A stretch of 64,000 bases of DNA from Pseudopelobacter sp964542535. Lineage in GTDB: Bacteria > Desulfobacterota > Desulfuromonadia > Geobacterales > Pseudopelobacteraceae. Made by a program: the position numbers and the translations under genes. The stretch spans positions 62,001-126,000 of the forward strand of contig CAZIUE010000003.1 in NCBI GenBank assembly GCA_964542535.1, read 5' to 3'. Shown piece after piece: positions 18,923-28,127 of this stretch. The notes beneath the pieces were generated by a model. The model saw only the letters and a list, made by a program, of their open reading frames with translations, searched no databases and was not told where the DNA came from. Each line of letters opens with the position of its first letter. Within the stretch, counting starts at the first letter, position 1.

Positions 18923-20422
18923 ATGATACTGACGTCCAGGAGCTGCGGGGTGCTGCTGCACCCCACGTCGTTGCCGGGCAGAGGAGGGATCGGATCGCTG
19001 GGGGAGAATGCCCGTCGCTTTGTCGATCTGCTGGCGGAGATGGGCATGTCCCTCTGGCAGGTGTTGCCCCTAAACCCTCCTGCCTGCGGCAACTCCCCCT
19101 ATTCGGCTTTTTCCGCCTTTGCCGGCAATCCGCTTCTGATCGACTGCGACCAGCTGGTGGCGGAGGGGGATCTGGACGCATATGACCCTCCCTCGGCCCA
19201 CTCCCCGGAGCGGGCCGATTTTCCGGCAGTGGCCCGGTCGAAGCTGGCCGCTCTGCGCCGGGCGGCGTCAGCCTTCTTCGCGGGAGGCGGAACAGACCGT
19301 AAGGAACAGTTCTGGCGCTTCTGCGACACCAGTGCCTGGCTGCACGACTATGCCCTGTTCATGGCCATAAAGGAGCGTCGGGGCGGCGCCGACTGGCAGC
19401 GCTGGCCTGCGGACGAGGCCCGCCACGATCAGGACATGTACGAGCGGCTCTCCCGGGAGTTGGGGTCTGAGATCGGCGTGCAGAAGTACATCCAGTGGCA
19501 GTTCTTCCGCCAGTGGCGCTCCCTGCGGGACTATGCCGCCGATCGGGGCATCGGGCTGGTGGGGGACATGCCGCTGTTCGTGGCCTATGACTCCGCCGAC
19601 GTCTGGAGCAGGAGGTCACTGTTCCTGCTGGACGCCGCGGGCCGCCCCACGAGCGTGGCGGGAGTGCCGCCCGACTACTTCAGCGATACGGGGCAGCTGT
19701 GGGGCAATCCGCTCTATGACTGGCCTGAGCACCGGCGGCAGGGGTACGGCTGGTGGATCGAACGCTTCCGCCATCTGTTCACCCTTTTCGACGCCGTGCG
19801 CATCGATCACTTTCGCGGCTTCCAGGCGGCCTGGCACGTTCCTGCGGGTGAACGTACCGCCCGGCAGGGGGCCTGGGTGGAAGGGCCAGGGCTGAGCTTC
19901 TTCCAGGCCGTAGCCGATGTTTTGGGAGAGCTGCCCATTATCGCCGAGGACCTGGGGGTGATCACGTCCCAGGTGGAAGAGCTGCGTGACCGGTGCGGCT
20001 TTCCCGGCATGAAGATCCTCCAGTTCGCCTTCGACTCCGGCCCCGGCAATCCTTATCTGCCGCACAACCACACCCGCGCCAGCGTGGTGTACACCGGCAC
20101 CCACGACAACACCACCACCAGGGGATGGTACGACGATCTTTCACCCGAGCAACGCCGTGAGGTGCGTCACTACCTCGGCTGCGATTCGGCGGAGATCGTG
20201 GAGGGGATGATCCGTCTGGCACTCATGTCCGTTGCCCGCACGGTGCTGTTACCCTTCCAGGACCTGCTGGCCCTTCCCGGCGAGGCGCGCATGAATACCC
20301 CCGGTACCGCCGAAGGTAACTGGGACTGGCGTTTTTCCTGGGAGATGGTCCCGCAACGTTTGCCCCGGGCCCTGGCCGGAATGGTCAGTCGCTATGGTCG
20401 TGGCAGGAATCGTGCTTCGTAA
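18923..20422 (+). CDS. malQ: 4-alpha-glucanotransferase (amylomaltase, GH77)
   Basis: MalQ transfers alpha-1,4-glucan segments between maltodextrins and is often used in glycogen turnover. The protein begins with the family signature SCGVLLHPTSLPGRGGIGSLG and keeps the GH77 landmarks: GDMPLFVAYDSADVW, the catalytic region DAVRIDHFRGF, and the acid/base region IAEDLGVIT. TGTHDNTTTRGW follows later. The 499 residues are a normal length. ATG 18923 follows AAGGGAGG. The open frame reaches far upstream over clpB, but that is antisense coding bias. Confidence 0.95.
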   Translation: MILTSRSCGVLLHPTSLPGRGGIGSLGENARRFVDLLAEMGMSLWQVLPLNPPACGNSPYSAFSAFAGNPLLIDCDQLVAEGDLDAYDPPSAHSPERADFPAVARSKLAALRRAASAFFAGGGTDRKEQFWRFCDTSAWLHDYALFMAIKERRGGADWQRWPADEARHDQDMYERLSRELGSEIGVQKYIQWQFFRQWRSLRDYAADRGIGLVGDMPLFVAYDSADVWSRRSLFLLDAAGRPTSVAGVPPDYFSDTGQLWGNPLYDWPEHRRQGYGWWIERFRHLFTLFDAVRIDHFRGFQAAWHVPAGERTARQGAWVEGPGLSFFQAVADVLGELPIIAEDLGVITSQVEELRDRCGFPGMKILQFAFDSGPGNPYLPHNHTRASVVYTGTHDNTTTRGWYDDLSPEQRREVRHYLGCDSAEIVEGMIRLALMSVARTVLLPFQDLLALPGEARMNTPGTAEGNWDWRFSWEMVPQRLPRALAGMVSRYGRGRNRAS

Positions 20423-20509
20423 CATATTGTGTTTAAAGGTTAATTTTCTGTTTTTTTCTCCGGGTGGCGGAAGCCGTGACAGCGGTGTCGGTCAGGTGGG
20501 GAAATACTC

Positions 20510-20537
20510 TTGACAAACGGTATGCATTGAATATACT
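20510..20537 (+). promoter_or_regulatory. Sigma-70 promoter for DUF177-rpmF-plsX-fab genes
   Basis: TTGACA at 20510-20515 and TATACT at 20532-20537 with a 16-bp spacer, about 45 bp before the first gene of the ribosomal/fatty-acid cluster. This is one of the best-matching promoters in the window. Confidence 0.75.
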
Positions 20538-20588
20538 TGCATGCTTTGATTTCACCATTACTACGCGATACTTGGGCGGAACCCACAC

Positions 20589-21131
20589 GTGAAGATAGCA
20601 ACCGAGCAGATAGGCAGCAAACCGTTCGTGCTGCACAGCCAGGAGTCGGTCCTGTCGTTCCCGCTTCTGGCGGAGATGCAGGCTGAGGGAAGCTGCTCCT
20701 TTGCCGGTCCCGTTCGTTGTGACCTGACCCTGGCCCGCGAGTACGATCATCTGCGGGTGTCGGGCCATGTCAGGGTACCGGTGGCACTGGTCTGTTCCCG
20801 CTGCCTCGTCGAGTACGAGACGACGCTGGATTCCGCCTTCACCATCATCTTCAGGAAGGGGACGGCCGAAGAGGCTGCCCAGGAAGAGGAGTTGGAACTC
20901 AGCGAAAAAGATCTGATCGCGTCGTTGTACCATGGCGACGAGATCGACATGACCCATGAGATAGAGGAACAGATTGCCATGGAGATACCGGTCCAGCCGT
21001 TGTGCAGCGATGACTGCAAGGGGCTCTGCCCCGAGTGCGGGACCGACCTGAATCACGACAGCTGTTCCTGTTCGACCCGGCAGTTCAATTTCAAGTTCAG
21101 TGCACTCAAGGATTTCAAGGCGTCCAGATAA
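20589..21131 (+). CDS. DUF177/YceD family protein
   Basis: A 180-residue member of the YceD (DUF177) family, which nearly always precedes rpmF and is needed for normal 23S rRNA levels in some organisms. Four cysteines in CSDDCKGLCPECGTDL near the C-terminus look like a zinc knuckle, and CSRCLVEYE in the middle is typical of the family. The central part is very acidic. The biochemical role is not established. Gene order (followed by rpmF and plsX) supports the call. Confidence 0.88.
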   Translation: MKIATEQIGSKPFVLHSQESVLSFPLLAEMQAEGSCSFAGPVRCDLTLAREYDHLRVSGHVRVPVALVCSRCLVEYETTLDSAFTIIFRKGTAEEAAQEEELELSEKDLIASLYHGDEIDMTHEIEEQIAMEIPVQPLCSDDCKGLCPECGTDLNHDSCSCSTRQFNFKFSALKDFKASR

Positions 21132-21182
21132 CACATACCATGGTGGCGGTTTTTCCGCTCCACCGCAAAAAGGAGAGACAGC

Positions 21183-21368
21183 ATGGCGGTACCCAAGAAA
21201 AAAACATCCAAGTCACGCAAAAACATGAGAAGGGCTCATGATTTTCTTACCCCCCAGTCCGTCTCGGTCTGCCCCCAGTGCAAATCCCCCAAGCTGCCCC
21301 ACCGCGTCTGCCCCACCTGTGGCACCTACAAGGGAAAAGAAGTAATCGACGTAGCCAAAGCCTCCTAA
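21183..21368 (+). CDS. rpmF: Ribosomal protein L32, zinc-ribbon form
   Basis: A 61-residue L32 with the standard start MAVPKKKTSKSRKNMRRAHD. Two CxxC pairs (CPQC and CPTC) show it is the zinc-binding (C+) version. It sits between the DUF177 gene and plsX, linking ribosome and lipid synthesis as in many bacteria. A good Shine-Dalgarno (AAAGGAGAG) precedes the ATG. Confidence 0.97.
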   Translation: MAVPKKKTSKSRKNMRRAHDFLTPQSVSVCPQCKSPKLPHRVCPTCGTYKGKEVIDVAKAS

Positions 21369-21402
21369 TACGTTGCGATCCGTCGTGACACCATCAGGGG
21401 AC

Positions 21403-22443
21403 ATGAGAATAGCGGTAGATGCGATGGGTGGCGATAACGCCCCGGCCGTTGAGGTTGAGGGCGCCGTCGCCGCCTGTCGTGAATTCGGCATCCCTATCAC
21501 GCTGGTCGGCGATCAGGAGCGGCTGGGGCAGGAGCTGGCAAAGCACCACTGTTCCGGACTGGATATCGACATCTTCCACGCAACTGAAGTGGTGGGCATG
21601 CACGACTCCGCCTCCGATGCCATTCGACGCAAGAGAAACTCTTCGGTTCGTCTGGCGTTCGAGCTGGTCAAGGAGGGTAGGGCCTGCGCCGCGGTCAGTG
21701 CCGGAAATTCCGGTGCCACGCTGGCGGCGGGCATGTTCGTGCTCAAACGGATCAGGGGGATCGACCGTCCAGCCATTGCCCAGGTGTTTCCCACCCTGCG
21801 GGGAAAAACCCTGGTGCTGGATATTGGCGGCACGGTTGACTGCAAGCCGATCCATCTGGCCCAGTTCGCCATCATGGGAGAGGTGTACGCACGCTATGTG
21901 ATGGGCGTGGCCGACCCGGTGCTGGGACTCCTGTCCAATGGCGAGGAGGAGTCCAAGGGCAACGAGCTGACCCGGGAAACCAATGCCCTGTTGCGCAGAA
22001 CCTCCCTGAACTATGCCGGCTACATCGAGGGGCGCGACATCTTCAAAGGTCAGATCGATGTGGTGGTCTGCGACGGCTTCGTGGGCAACATCGTCCTGAA
22101 GCTGTCCGAAGGTCTGGCCGATGCCGCCGGCCGCATGCTCAAGCAGGAAATCCTGAAGAGTTGGGTCTCGAAACTGGGCTACCTGTTCGTGTGCGGCGCA
22201 TTCAAGCGCTTCCGGAAAATCGTTGATTACGCCGAATACGGCGGCGCTCCCCTTCTGGGGATTAACGGCGTGGGCATGATCTGTCACGGCGGTTCCAGCG
22301 TCAAGGCGATCAAAAATGCCATCCGACTGGCCGAGGAGTATGCCCGCACCGGAGTCGTCGGGCATGTGGTGGAAAAACTTTCCGAAAACCATATCGAGTC
22401 ACTGCAACGGGAGACCGCCAAGCCCCAGGTGGTGGGCGAATGA
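21403..22443 (+). CDS. plsX: Phosphate acyltransferase PlsX
   Basis: PlsX makes acyl-phosphate from acyl-ACP for phosphatidic acid synthesis at the membrane. The N-terminus MRIAVDAMGGDNAP is the family hallmark. ISAGNSGA-like VSAGNSGATLA and VVCDGFVGNIVLK are also present. The ATG at 21403 gives 346 residues. A longer in-frame start exists 10 codons upstream without support. In related genomes fabH follows directly, but here it does not (see the next entry). Confidence 0.96.
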   Translation: MRIAVDAMGGDNAPAVEVEGAVAACREFGIPITLVGDQERLGQELAKHHCSGLDIDIFHATEVVGMHDSASDAIRRKRNSSVRLAFELVKEGRACAAVSAGNSGATLAAGMFVLKRIRGIDRPAIAQVFPTLRGKTLVLDIGGTVDCKPIHLAQFAIMGEVYARYVMGVADPVLGLLSNGEEESKGNELTRETNALLRRTSLNYAGYIEGRDIFKGQIDVVVCDGFVGNIVLKLSEGLADAAGRMLKQEILKSWVSKLGYLFVCGAFKRFRKIVDYAEYGGAPLLGINGVGMICHGGSSVKAIKNAIRLAEEYARTGVVGHVVEKLSENHIESLQRETAKPQVVGE

Positions 22444-22867
22444 ATGGCCAGGAGCGGAACATCGAGGCTGCCACCGTTGGGTGGCGCACCTGTGTGCCGC
22501 TGGACGGCGAGGGCGAGCATCCGCCTGAACCCTGGTCGAGCGTTCTGCTTGTCCGCCGTGCCCGCGGCGTTTCCGCCCAGCCCGTTCCCATCCGTTTTCC
22601 ACGTTATTCCTTCACTCCCGTATCAGCACCATCGGCTTCTCCGGTCCGCACTCCGCACACCCAGTATTCCATTCCGGTGCCGAAACAGGGCATCGTTTTT
22701 CCATGGCGCCTTTTTTATGGCCAGGCCAGTACGGGAATACTGCTTTGCCCTGACGCTGCCGGTGCGGTCGTTTCACGGGGCCCGCGTTCCGGTTGTCCCG
22801 GTATCTGTCTGAAAAACGACCAGTATGCGCTATAGTGAAGAATCCACATGATTGATGAGGTAACAAC
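22444..22867 (+). other. 424-bp gap where fabH would be expected; no clear gene
   Basis: Between plsX and fabD there is no ketoacyl synthase III. Two overlapping frames exist. One, 131 codons from 22440, begins with an ATGA overlap on the plsX stop. Its product is Pro/Ser/Arg-rich and resembles nothing I know, so I do not call it a gene. Close to fabD there is a possible -10 TATAGT at 22831-22836 with a poor -35. fabD itself has TGAGGT before its ATG. Confidence 0.55.
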
Positions 22868-23788
22868 ATGAGAAAGACGGCTTTTGTTTTTCCCGGTCAA
22901 GGTTCTCAGTATCCCGGCATGGGCAAGGAGCTGTTCGATACCTACCGCGTCTCCCGTGAAGTCTTCGAAGAGGCCGATGATGCCCTGGGCTTCAAACTGT
23001 CCGATCTCTGCTTCGAGGGGAGCGAGGACGACCTGAAGCTGACCGCCAACACCCAACCGGCCATTCTGACCACCAGCATCGCCATCCTGAAGGCGGTGCT
23101 CCAGGAGACCGGCATCAGGCCGGACTATGTTGCCGGACACTCCCTTGGAGAGTTCTCGGCCCTGGTCTGCACCGGGACCATGTCCCTGGCCGATGCGGTG
23201 CGCACGGTACGTTCGCGCGGTTTCTTCATGCAGGACGCGGTTCCGGTTGGTACCGGCGCCATGGCCGCCATCCTGAGCGTCAGCACCGAGATGCTGGAGG
23301 AAATCTGCGCCGAGGCGGCCCAACGGGAGACCGTCGCTCCGGCCAACTTCAATTCACCCGGTCAGATCGTCATCGCCGGTCACTCCGGCGCGGTTCGTCG
23401 GGCCATCGACCTCGCCAAGGAACGGGGTTTCAAGAAGGCACTCATGCTTCCGGTCAGCGCCCCCTTCCACTGCTCCTTGATGAAGCCGGCCGCGGACCGG
23501 TTGGCAGAGGTGCTGGAGCGGATCAAGTTCGCCCATGTCAAGATGCCCTATATCGCCAATGCCGATGCGGAGCCGAACACCAATCGCACCAGGATCAAGC
23601 CGCTCCTGATCACCCAGGTCTGCGCTCCGGTGCTGTGGGAACAGTCGGTCCGCAAGATGGTGGCCCTGGGGGTGGAACGTTTCGTGGAAATCGGTCCCGG
23701 CAAGGTTCTTTCCGGTCTTGTCAAGCGGATCTCCAAAGAGAGCCTGGTTGACAACGTGGAGAACATCACTACCCTCAAGGCTCTCTAA
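22868..23788 (+). CDS. fabD: Malonyl-CoA:ACP transacylase
   Basis: FabD loads malonyl units onto acyl carrier protein. The 306-residue protein starts with AFVFPGQGSQYPGMG and has the nucleophile motif GHSLGE at about residues 89-94. The downstream VSAPFHCSLM carries the catalytic His. It is the first of a fabD-fabG-acpP-fabF block. Confidence 0.97.
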   Translation: MRKTAFVFPGQGSQYPGMGKELFDTYRVSREVFEEADDALGFKLSDLCFEGSEDDLKLTANTQPAILTTSIAILKAVLQETGIRPDYVAGHSLGEFSALVCTGTMSLADAVRTVRSRGFFMQDAVPVGTGAMAAILSVSTEMLEEICAEAAQRETVAPANFNSPGQIVIAGHSGAVRRAIDLAKERGFKKALMLPVSAPFHCSLMKPAADRLAEVLERIKFAHVKMPYIANADAEPNTNRTRIKPLLITQVCAPVLWEQSVRKMVALGVERFVEIGPGKVLSGLVKRISKESLVDNVENITTLKAL

Positions 23789-23823
23789 TATAAAGAACAC
23801 ACTCATTTCAGAAGGAGGAAGGT

Positions 23824-24561
23824 ATGGTTAAAGACAGGGTTGCCGTTATTACCGGGGCGTCGCGCGGTATCGGGCGCTGCATAGCACTGGCGCTTGCGGC
23901 CGGCGGGGCCAAGATCGTTGCCGCGGATGTCAGCCTCGAAGGATGCCAGGCGCTGGTGGACGAGCTGGCCGGCCAGGGAACCGAAGGCCTTGCCGTGCAG
24001 TGCAACGTCACCTCCAGCCAGGACGCCGACCGCCTCATCGAAGCCGCGGTGGAGAGATTCGGACGTGTGGATATCCTGGTCAACAACGCCGGCATCACCC
24101 GCGACGGCATGCTCATGCGTATGAAGGACGATGACTGGGATGCCGTGCTCTCCATCAACCTGAAGGGCGCGTTCCTCTGTACCCGCGCCGTATCAAAGGT
24201 TATGACCAAGCAGCGCTCCGGCAGGATCATCAATATCGCCTCCATCGTGGGGCAGATGGGAAACGCCGGACAGGCCAACTACTGCGCCAGTAAAGCCGGT
24301 CTGATCGGCCTTACCAAGTCCAACGCCCGTGAACTGGCCCGCCGTTCCGTCACGGTCAACGCCGTCGCTCCCGGCTTCATCGCCACCGCCATGACCGATG
24401 CCCTGCCCGAGAAGGTGCGCCAGGAGCTGGCCGCCCAGATCCCCCTGGAACGCCTGGGAAGCGCCGACGATATCGCCAATGCGGTGCTGTTCCTGGCCTC
24501 CGATACCTCCGCCTATATCACCGGCCAGGTGCTGGCGGTCAATGGCGGCATGTACATGTAA
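23824..24561 (+). CDS. fabG: 3-oxoacyl-ACP reductase
   Basis: FabG is the NADPH-dependent short-chain dehydrogenase that reduces ketoacyl-ACP. The 245 residues contain the cofactor motif TGASRGIGRCIA, NNAG at about residues 86-89, and the Tyr-x-x-x-Lys catalytic pair in YCASKAG (about 153-157). GGAGGAAGG precedes the ATG. It lies 35 bp after fabD. Confidence 0.96.
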   Translation: MVKDRVAVITGASRGIGRCIALALAAGGAKIVAADVSLEGCQALVDELAGQGTEGLAVQCNVTSSQDADRLIEAAVERFGRVDILVNNAGITRDGMLMRMKDDDWDAVLSINLKGAFLCTRAVSKVMTKQRSGRIINIASIVGQMGNAGQANYCASKAGLIGLTKSNARELARRSVTVNAVAPGFIATAMTDALPEKVRQELAAQIPLERLGSADDIANAVLFLASDTSAYITGQVLAVNGGMYM

Positions 24562-24671
24562 GGCGTGCATTTATGCTTTGACTTTTACAAAATTCATTGT
24601 TAAGAAGGCTCTGCGTTTTCGAGCACACAACAAAAAGACCTGAACAGGGTTACATCACACGGAGGTGAAAG

Positions 24672-24905
24672 ATGTCTGACATTGCGAAACGAGTAAAAGA
24701 GATTGTGGCTGAACAGCTGGGCGTGGAAGAGTCCCTCGTTGTGCCCGAGGCTTCCTTCATGGACGATCTGGGCGCCGACTCCCTCGATACCGTCGAACTG
24801 GTCATGGCTCTTGAAGAAGAATTCGATATCGAAATCCCGGACGAAGACGCCGAGAAGATCCAGTCGGTCAACGACGCCATCGAGTATATCGCCGAGCACG
24901 CCTAG
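24672..24905 (+). CDS. acpP: Acyl carrier protein
   Basis: A 77-residue acidic carrier. The phosphopantetheine attachment Ser is residue 37 in GADSLDTVELVM. An excellent Shine-Dalgarno (GGAGGTG) is present, as expected for one of the most abundant proteins. A hairpin at 24930-24950 separates it from fabF and may let acpP accumulate as a shorter transcript. Confidence 0.97.
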   Translation: MSDIAKRVKEIVAEQLGVEESLVVPEASFMDDLGADSLDTVELVMALEEEFDIEIPDEDAEKIQSVNDAIEYIAEHA

Positions 24906-24929
24906 AGTGTCGGCGTACCTTTGAGAGGG

Positions 24930-24950
24930 AGAGGGGACTAGCTCCCCTCT
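24930..24950 (+). terminator. Terminator/attenuator between acpP and fabF
   Basis: An 8-bp stem (agagggga / tcccctct) with a 5-nt loop, followed by the T-rich ttctcgttt. A short stem, so partial termination is more likely than complete. Confidence 0.6.
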
Positions 24951-25015
24951 TTCTCGTTTGTGCATGTTTTTTTGTCGTGAGACATCACATCAGTCTAATC
25001 TGGGAGTCATTCATT

Positions 25016-26248
25016 ATGAGAAGAGTCGTCATTACGGGAGTTGGAACGGTTTCTCCCCTTGGCACCGGCAACGACGCCAACTGGGATGCGCTGATCAGCG
25101 GCAGATGCGGTATCGGTCCCATAACCCGCTTCGACACAACCGATATTCCGGTCAAGATCGCCGGCGAGGTGAAGGGATTCAATGCCGAGGACTTCTTTGA
25201 TAAGAAAGAAGCCAAGAAGATGGATCTGTTCATTCAGTACGCCATGGCCGCCGCTCACTTTGCCATGACCGATTCCGGCCTCGTCGTGAACGAGGAAAAC
25301 GCCGAACGGGTAGGAGTCCTGGTCGGTTCCGGCCTGGGCGGACTTCCCACCATCGAGAAATATCACATCACCATGCTGGAGAGCGGCGTCAAGAAGATTT
25401 CCCCCTTCTTCATTCCCATGCTGTTGATCAACCTGGCTCCGGGCATGATCTCCATAAAATACGGCGCCAAGGGACCAAACATTTCCACCGTGTCCGCCTG
25501 TGCCACCGGCACCCACTCCATCGGCGATGCCTTTCACATCATCAAGCGGGGCGATGCCGACGCCATGATCGCCGGCGGCACCGAATCCACCATCACCCCC
25601 CTTGCCGTGGGCGGCTTTGCCGCTATGAAGGCCCTCTCCACCAGAAACGATGCTCCGGAGAAGGCGTCCCGCCCCTTTGACAAGGACCGTGACGGTTTCA
25701 TCATGGCCGAGGGTGCGGGTATCGTGGTCATGGAAGAGTATGAATCCGCCAAAAAACGCGGCGCCAGGATCTATGCCGAGGTCGTCGGCTACGGCCTGAC
25801 CGGCGATGCCTACCACATGACCGCCCCGGCCGCCGGCGGCGAAGGGGCTGCCCGCTGCATGAAGATGGCCCTGAACAACGCCGGCGTCAACCCCGATCAG
25901 GTGAACTACATCAACGCCCACGGAACTTCAACGCCGTTCAACGACCTGAACGAGACTCTGGCCATCAAGTCGGTCTTTGGCGACCACGCCTCCAAGCTGA
26001 TGGTCTCCTCCACCAAGTCCATGACCGGTCATCTGCTGGGCGCCGCCGGCGGCATCGAAACCGCCATCTGCTGCATGGCCATGGACAAGGGGATCGTACC
26101 ACCGACCATCAACTATGAGACGCCGGATCCGGAATGCGATCTGGACTACGTCCCCAACGCGGCCCGCACCGCTCCCGTCGAATATGCCATGAGCAATTCA
26201 CTGGGCTTCGGCGGCACCAACGCAACACTTCTGTTCAGGAAGATCTAG
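25016..26248 (+). CDS. fabF: 3-oxoacyl-ACP synthase II
   Basis: FabF is the elongating condensing enzyme of fatty acid synthesis. The 410 residues start with MRRVVITGVGTVSPLG. Active-site Cys is residue 162 (VSACATGTHS). The two catalytic His motifs are NAHGTSTPFND and KSMTGHLLGAAG, and the ending SLGFGGTNATLLF is typical. The ATG at 25016 was chosen because the family N-terminus begins there. Confidence 0.97.
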   Translation: MRRVVITGVGTVSPLGTGNDANWDALISGRCGIGPITRFDTTDIPVKIAGEVKGFNAEDFFDKKEAKKMDLFIQYAMAAAHFAMTDSGLVVNEENAERVGVLVGSGLGGLPTIEKYHITMLESGVKKISPFFIPMLLINLAPGMISIKYGAKGPNISTVSACATGTHSIGDAFHIIKRGDADAMIAGGTESTITPLAVGGFAAMKALSTRNDAPEKASRPFDKDRDGFIMAEGAGIVVMEEYESAKKRGARIYAEVVGYGLTGDAYHMTAPAAGGEGAARCMKMALNNAGVNPDQVNYINAHGTSTPFNDLNETLAIKSVFGDHASKLMVSSTKSMTGHLLGAAGGIETAICCMAMDKGIVPPTINYETPDPECDLDYVPNAARTAPVEYAMSNSLGFGGTNATLLFRKI

Positions 26249-26262
26249 ACGGGAGAGCGTTC

Positions 26263-26709
26263 ATGATAGTAATCGGCAGCGATCATGGCGGTCTGGGCCT
26301 CAAGGAGGCCCTGACCCGCTTCCTCGCCGGACGTGATATTCAGGTCACTGATATCGGCACAGACAACGACGATTCCGTGGATTACCCCCGCTTCGGCCTC
26401 AAGGTGGCCGAGATGGTGGCCTCCGGCCAGGTTAAGCTGGGGATCCTCGTCTGCGGCACCGGCATCGGCATGTCCATCACCGCCAACAAGGTCCCCGGAA
26501 TTCGGGCGGCGCTGGCCACGGATGTCTTCATGGGCCGCATGGCCAAGGAGCACAACAACGCCAACATCCTGGTGCTGGGGGGACGTGTGCTGGACGAACG
26601 CGAGGCCTGCGATATCATAGCCGCCTGGCTGGACGCGTGCTTCGAGGGGGGGCGGCATCAGGCACGCCTCGACCAGATCGCAGAAATAGAAAAAAAGTAT
26701 TGTAAATAA
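26263..26709 (+). CDS. rpiB: Ribose 5-phosphate isomerase B
   Basis: RpiB interconverts ribose 5-phosphate and ribulose 5-phosphate. The 148-residue protein starts MIVIGSDHGGLGLK. The active-site Cys lies in VCGTGIGMSI and a conserved His/Asn pair in KEHNNANIL. It begins 14 nt after fabF with GGGAGAGCG upstream. Followed by a small terminator and glyA. Confidence 0.95.
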   Translation: MIVIGSDHGGLGLKEALTRFLAGRDIQVTDIGTDNDDSVDYPRFGLKVAEMVASGQVKLGILVCGTGIGMSITANKVPGIRAALATDVFMGRMAKEHNNANILVLGGRVLDEREACDIIAAWLDACFEGGRHQARLDQIAEIEKKYCK

Positions 26710-26734
26710 GGGTGTTGGAATATGTTTTGTCGAG

Positions 26735-26755
26735 CGGGACTTTAATAGAGTCCCG
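26735..26755 (+). terminator. Probable terminator after rpiB
   Basis: Stem cgggact / agtcccg with an A/T-rich 7-nt loop, followed by tttcgcgttt. Moderate strength. glyA may therefore have its own promoter. Confidence 0.5.
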
Positions 26756-26806
26756 TTTCGCGTTTCCGTCGCGCCCGGGATCATTCACCCTGTACAAGGA
26801 GATACC

Positions 26807-28048
26807 ATGTCCATCCTTTCCACATTAGACCCTGAAGTCGCCGATGCGATCAGGCTTGAAACCGACCGCCAGGAGTACAACCTGGAACTGATCGCTTCGG
26901 AGAACTTCGTCTCGCGGGCGGTCCTGGAGGCCCAGGGCTCGGTGCTGACCAACAAGTATGCCGAGGGCTATCCCGGCAAGCGCTACTACGGCGGATGCCA
27001 CAACGTGGACATTGTCGAGACTCTGGCCATCGAGCGGGCAAAGCGGCTCTTCGGAGCTGAACATGCCAACGTGCAGCCCCACTCCGGTTCCCAGGCCAAT
27101 ATGGCCGTCTACTTCGCGGCGCTGAAGCCGGGCGACACCATCCTTGGGATGAACCTCTCCCACGGCGGACATCTGACCCACGGCAGTCCGGTCAACTTCT
27201 CCGGCCGCTTCTACAACGTCGTTCCCTACGGTGTCTCCCCCGAGACCCAGACCATCGACTATGCCGAGGTTGAGCGGCTGGCTCTGGAGCACAAGCCCAA
27301 GATGATCGTGGTGGGCGCCAGCGCCTACCCGCGCATCATCGATTTCGCCGCGTTCAGAACCATTGCCGACAAGGTTGGCGCCGTGGTCATGGTTGACATG
27401 GCCCACATCGCAGGGTTAGTGGCAGCCGGCCTGCATCCCAGCCCGGTCCCCCATGCCGAGTTCGTCACTACCACCACCCACAAGACCCTGCGCGGGCCGC
27501 GGGGCGGGATGATCCTCTGCCGCGAAGAGTTCGCCAAGAGCCTCAACTCCCAGATCTTCCCCGGCATCCAGGGGGGACCGCTGATGCACGTCATCGCTGC
27601 CAAGGCTGTGGCGTTCCAGGAGGCCCTGCAACCCGATTTCGCCCAGTATCAGCGGCAGGTGGTCACCAATGCCCGGGTTCTGGCCGAGGAGTTGGTCAAA
27701 CGCGGCTTCAGGCTGACCAGTGGCGGCACCGACAACCACTTGATGCTGGTGGATTTTTCCGGTACGGAGATCACCGGCAAGGCCGCTGAGGAGGCCCTTG
27801 ACAAGGCCGGCATCACCGCCAACAAGAATACGGTTCCCTTCGAGACCCGCTCTCCCTTTGTCACCTCCGGCATCCGCATCGGTACGCCGGCAGCCACCAC
27901 CCATGGCCTGAAGGAACAGGAGATGGTGCTGGTGGCAGGATTCATCGCCGACGCCATTGCCAATATCGGCAACGACGATCAGCTGTCAGCCATCAAGGGG
28001 AATGTTAATGAGCTGATGAAGAAGTTCCCGCTCTATGCACGGGACTAG
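26807..28048 (+). CDS. glyA: Serine hydroxymethyltransferase
   Basis: PLP enzyme that converts serine and tetrahydrofolate to glycine and methylene-THF. The 413 residues contain YAEGYPGKRYYGGC, HSGSQAN and the PLP-lysine motif TTTHKTLRGPRGG around residue 226. Shine-Dalgarno AAGGAG precedes the ATG. A strong bidirectional terminator follows. Confidence 0.97.
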   Translation: MSILSTLDPEVADAIRLETDRQEYNLELIASENFVSRAVLEAQGSVLTNKYAEGYPGKRYYGGCHNVDIVETLAIERAKRLFGAEHANVQPHSGSQANMAVYFAALKPGDTILGMNLSHGGHLTHGSPVNFSGRFYNVVPYGVSPETQTIDYAEVERLALEHKPKMIVVGASAYPRIIDFAAFRTIADKVGAVVMVDMAHIAGLVAAGLHPSPVPHAEFVTTTTHKTLRGPRGGMILCREEFAKSLNSQIFPGIQGGPLMHVIAAKAVAFQEALQPDFAQYQRQVVTNARVLAEELVKRGFRLTSGGTDNHLMLVDFSGTEITGKAAEEALDKAGITANKNTVPFETRSPFVTSGIRIGTPAATTHGLKEQEMVLVAGFIADAIANIGNDDQLSAIKGNVNELMKKFPLYARD

Positions 28049-28071
28049 CTTCCGGTTCCGCCAGCAGTGAC

Positions 28072-28106
28072 AAAAAAAGCCCCGGGCAGATGCCGGGGCT
28101 TTTTTT
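28072..28106. terminator. Bidirectional intrinsic terminator after glyA
   Basis: 14-bp perfect stem (aaaaaaagccccgg / ccggggcttttttt) with a 7-nt loop between the converging glyA and the HAD phosphatase gene. Confidence 0.93.
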
Positions 28107-28127
28107 GTAGGTTTGTGGTACCGCGGC

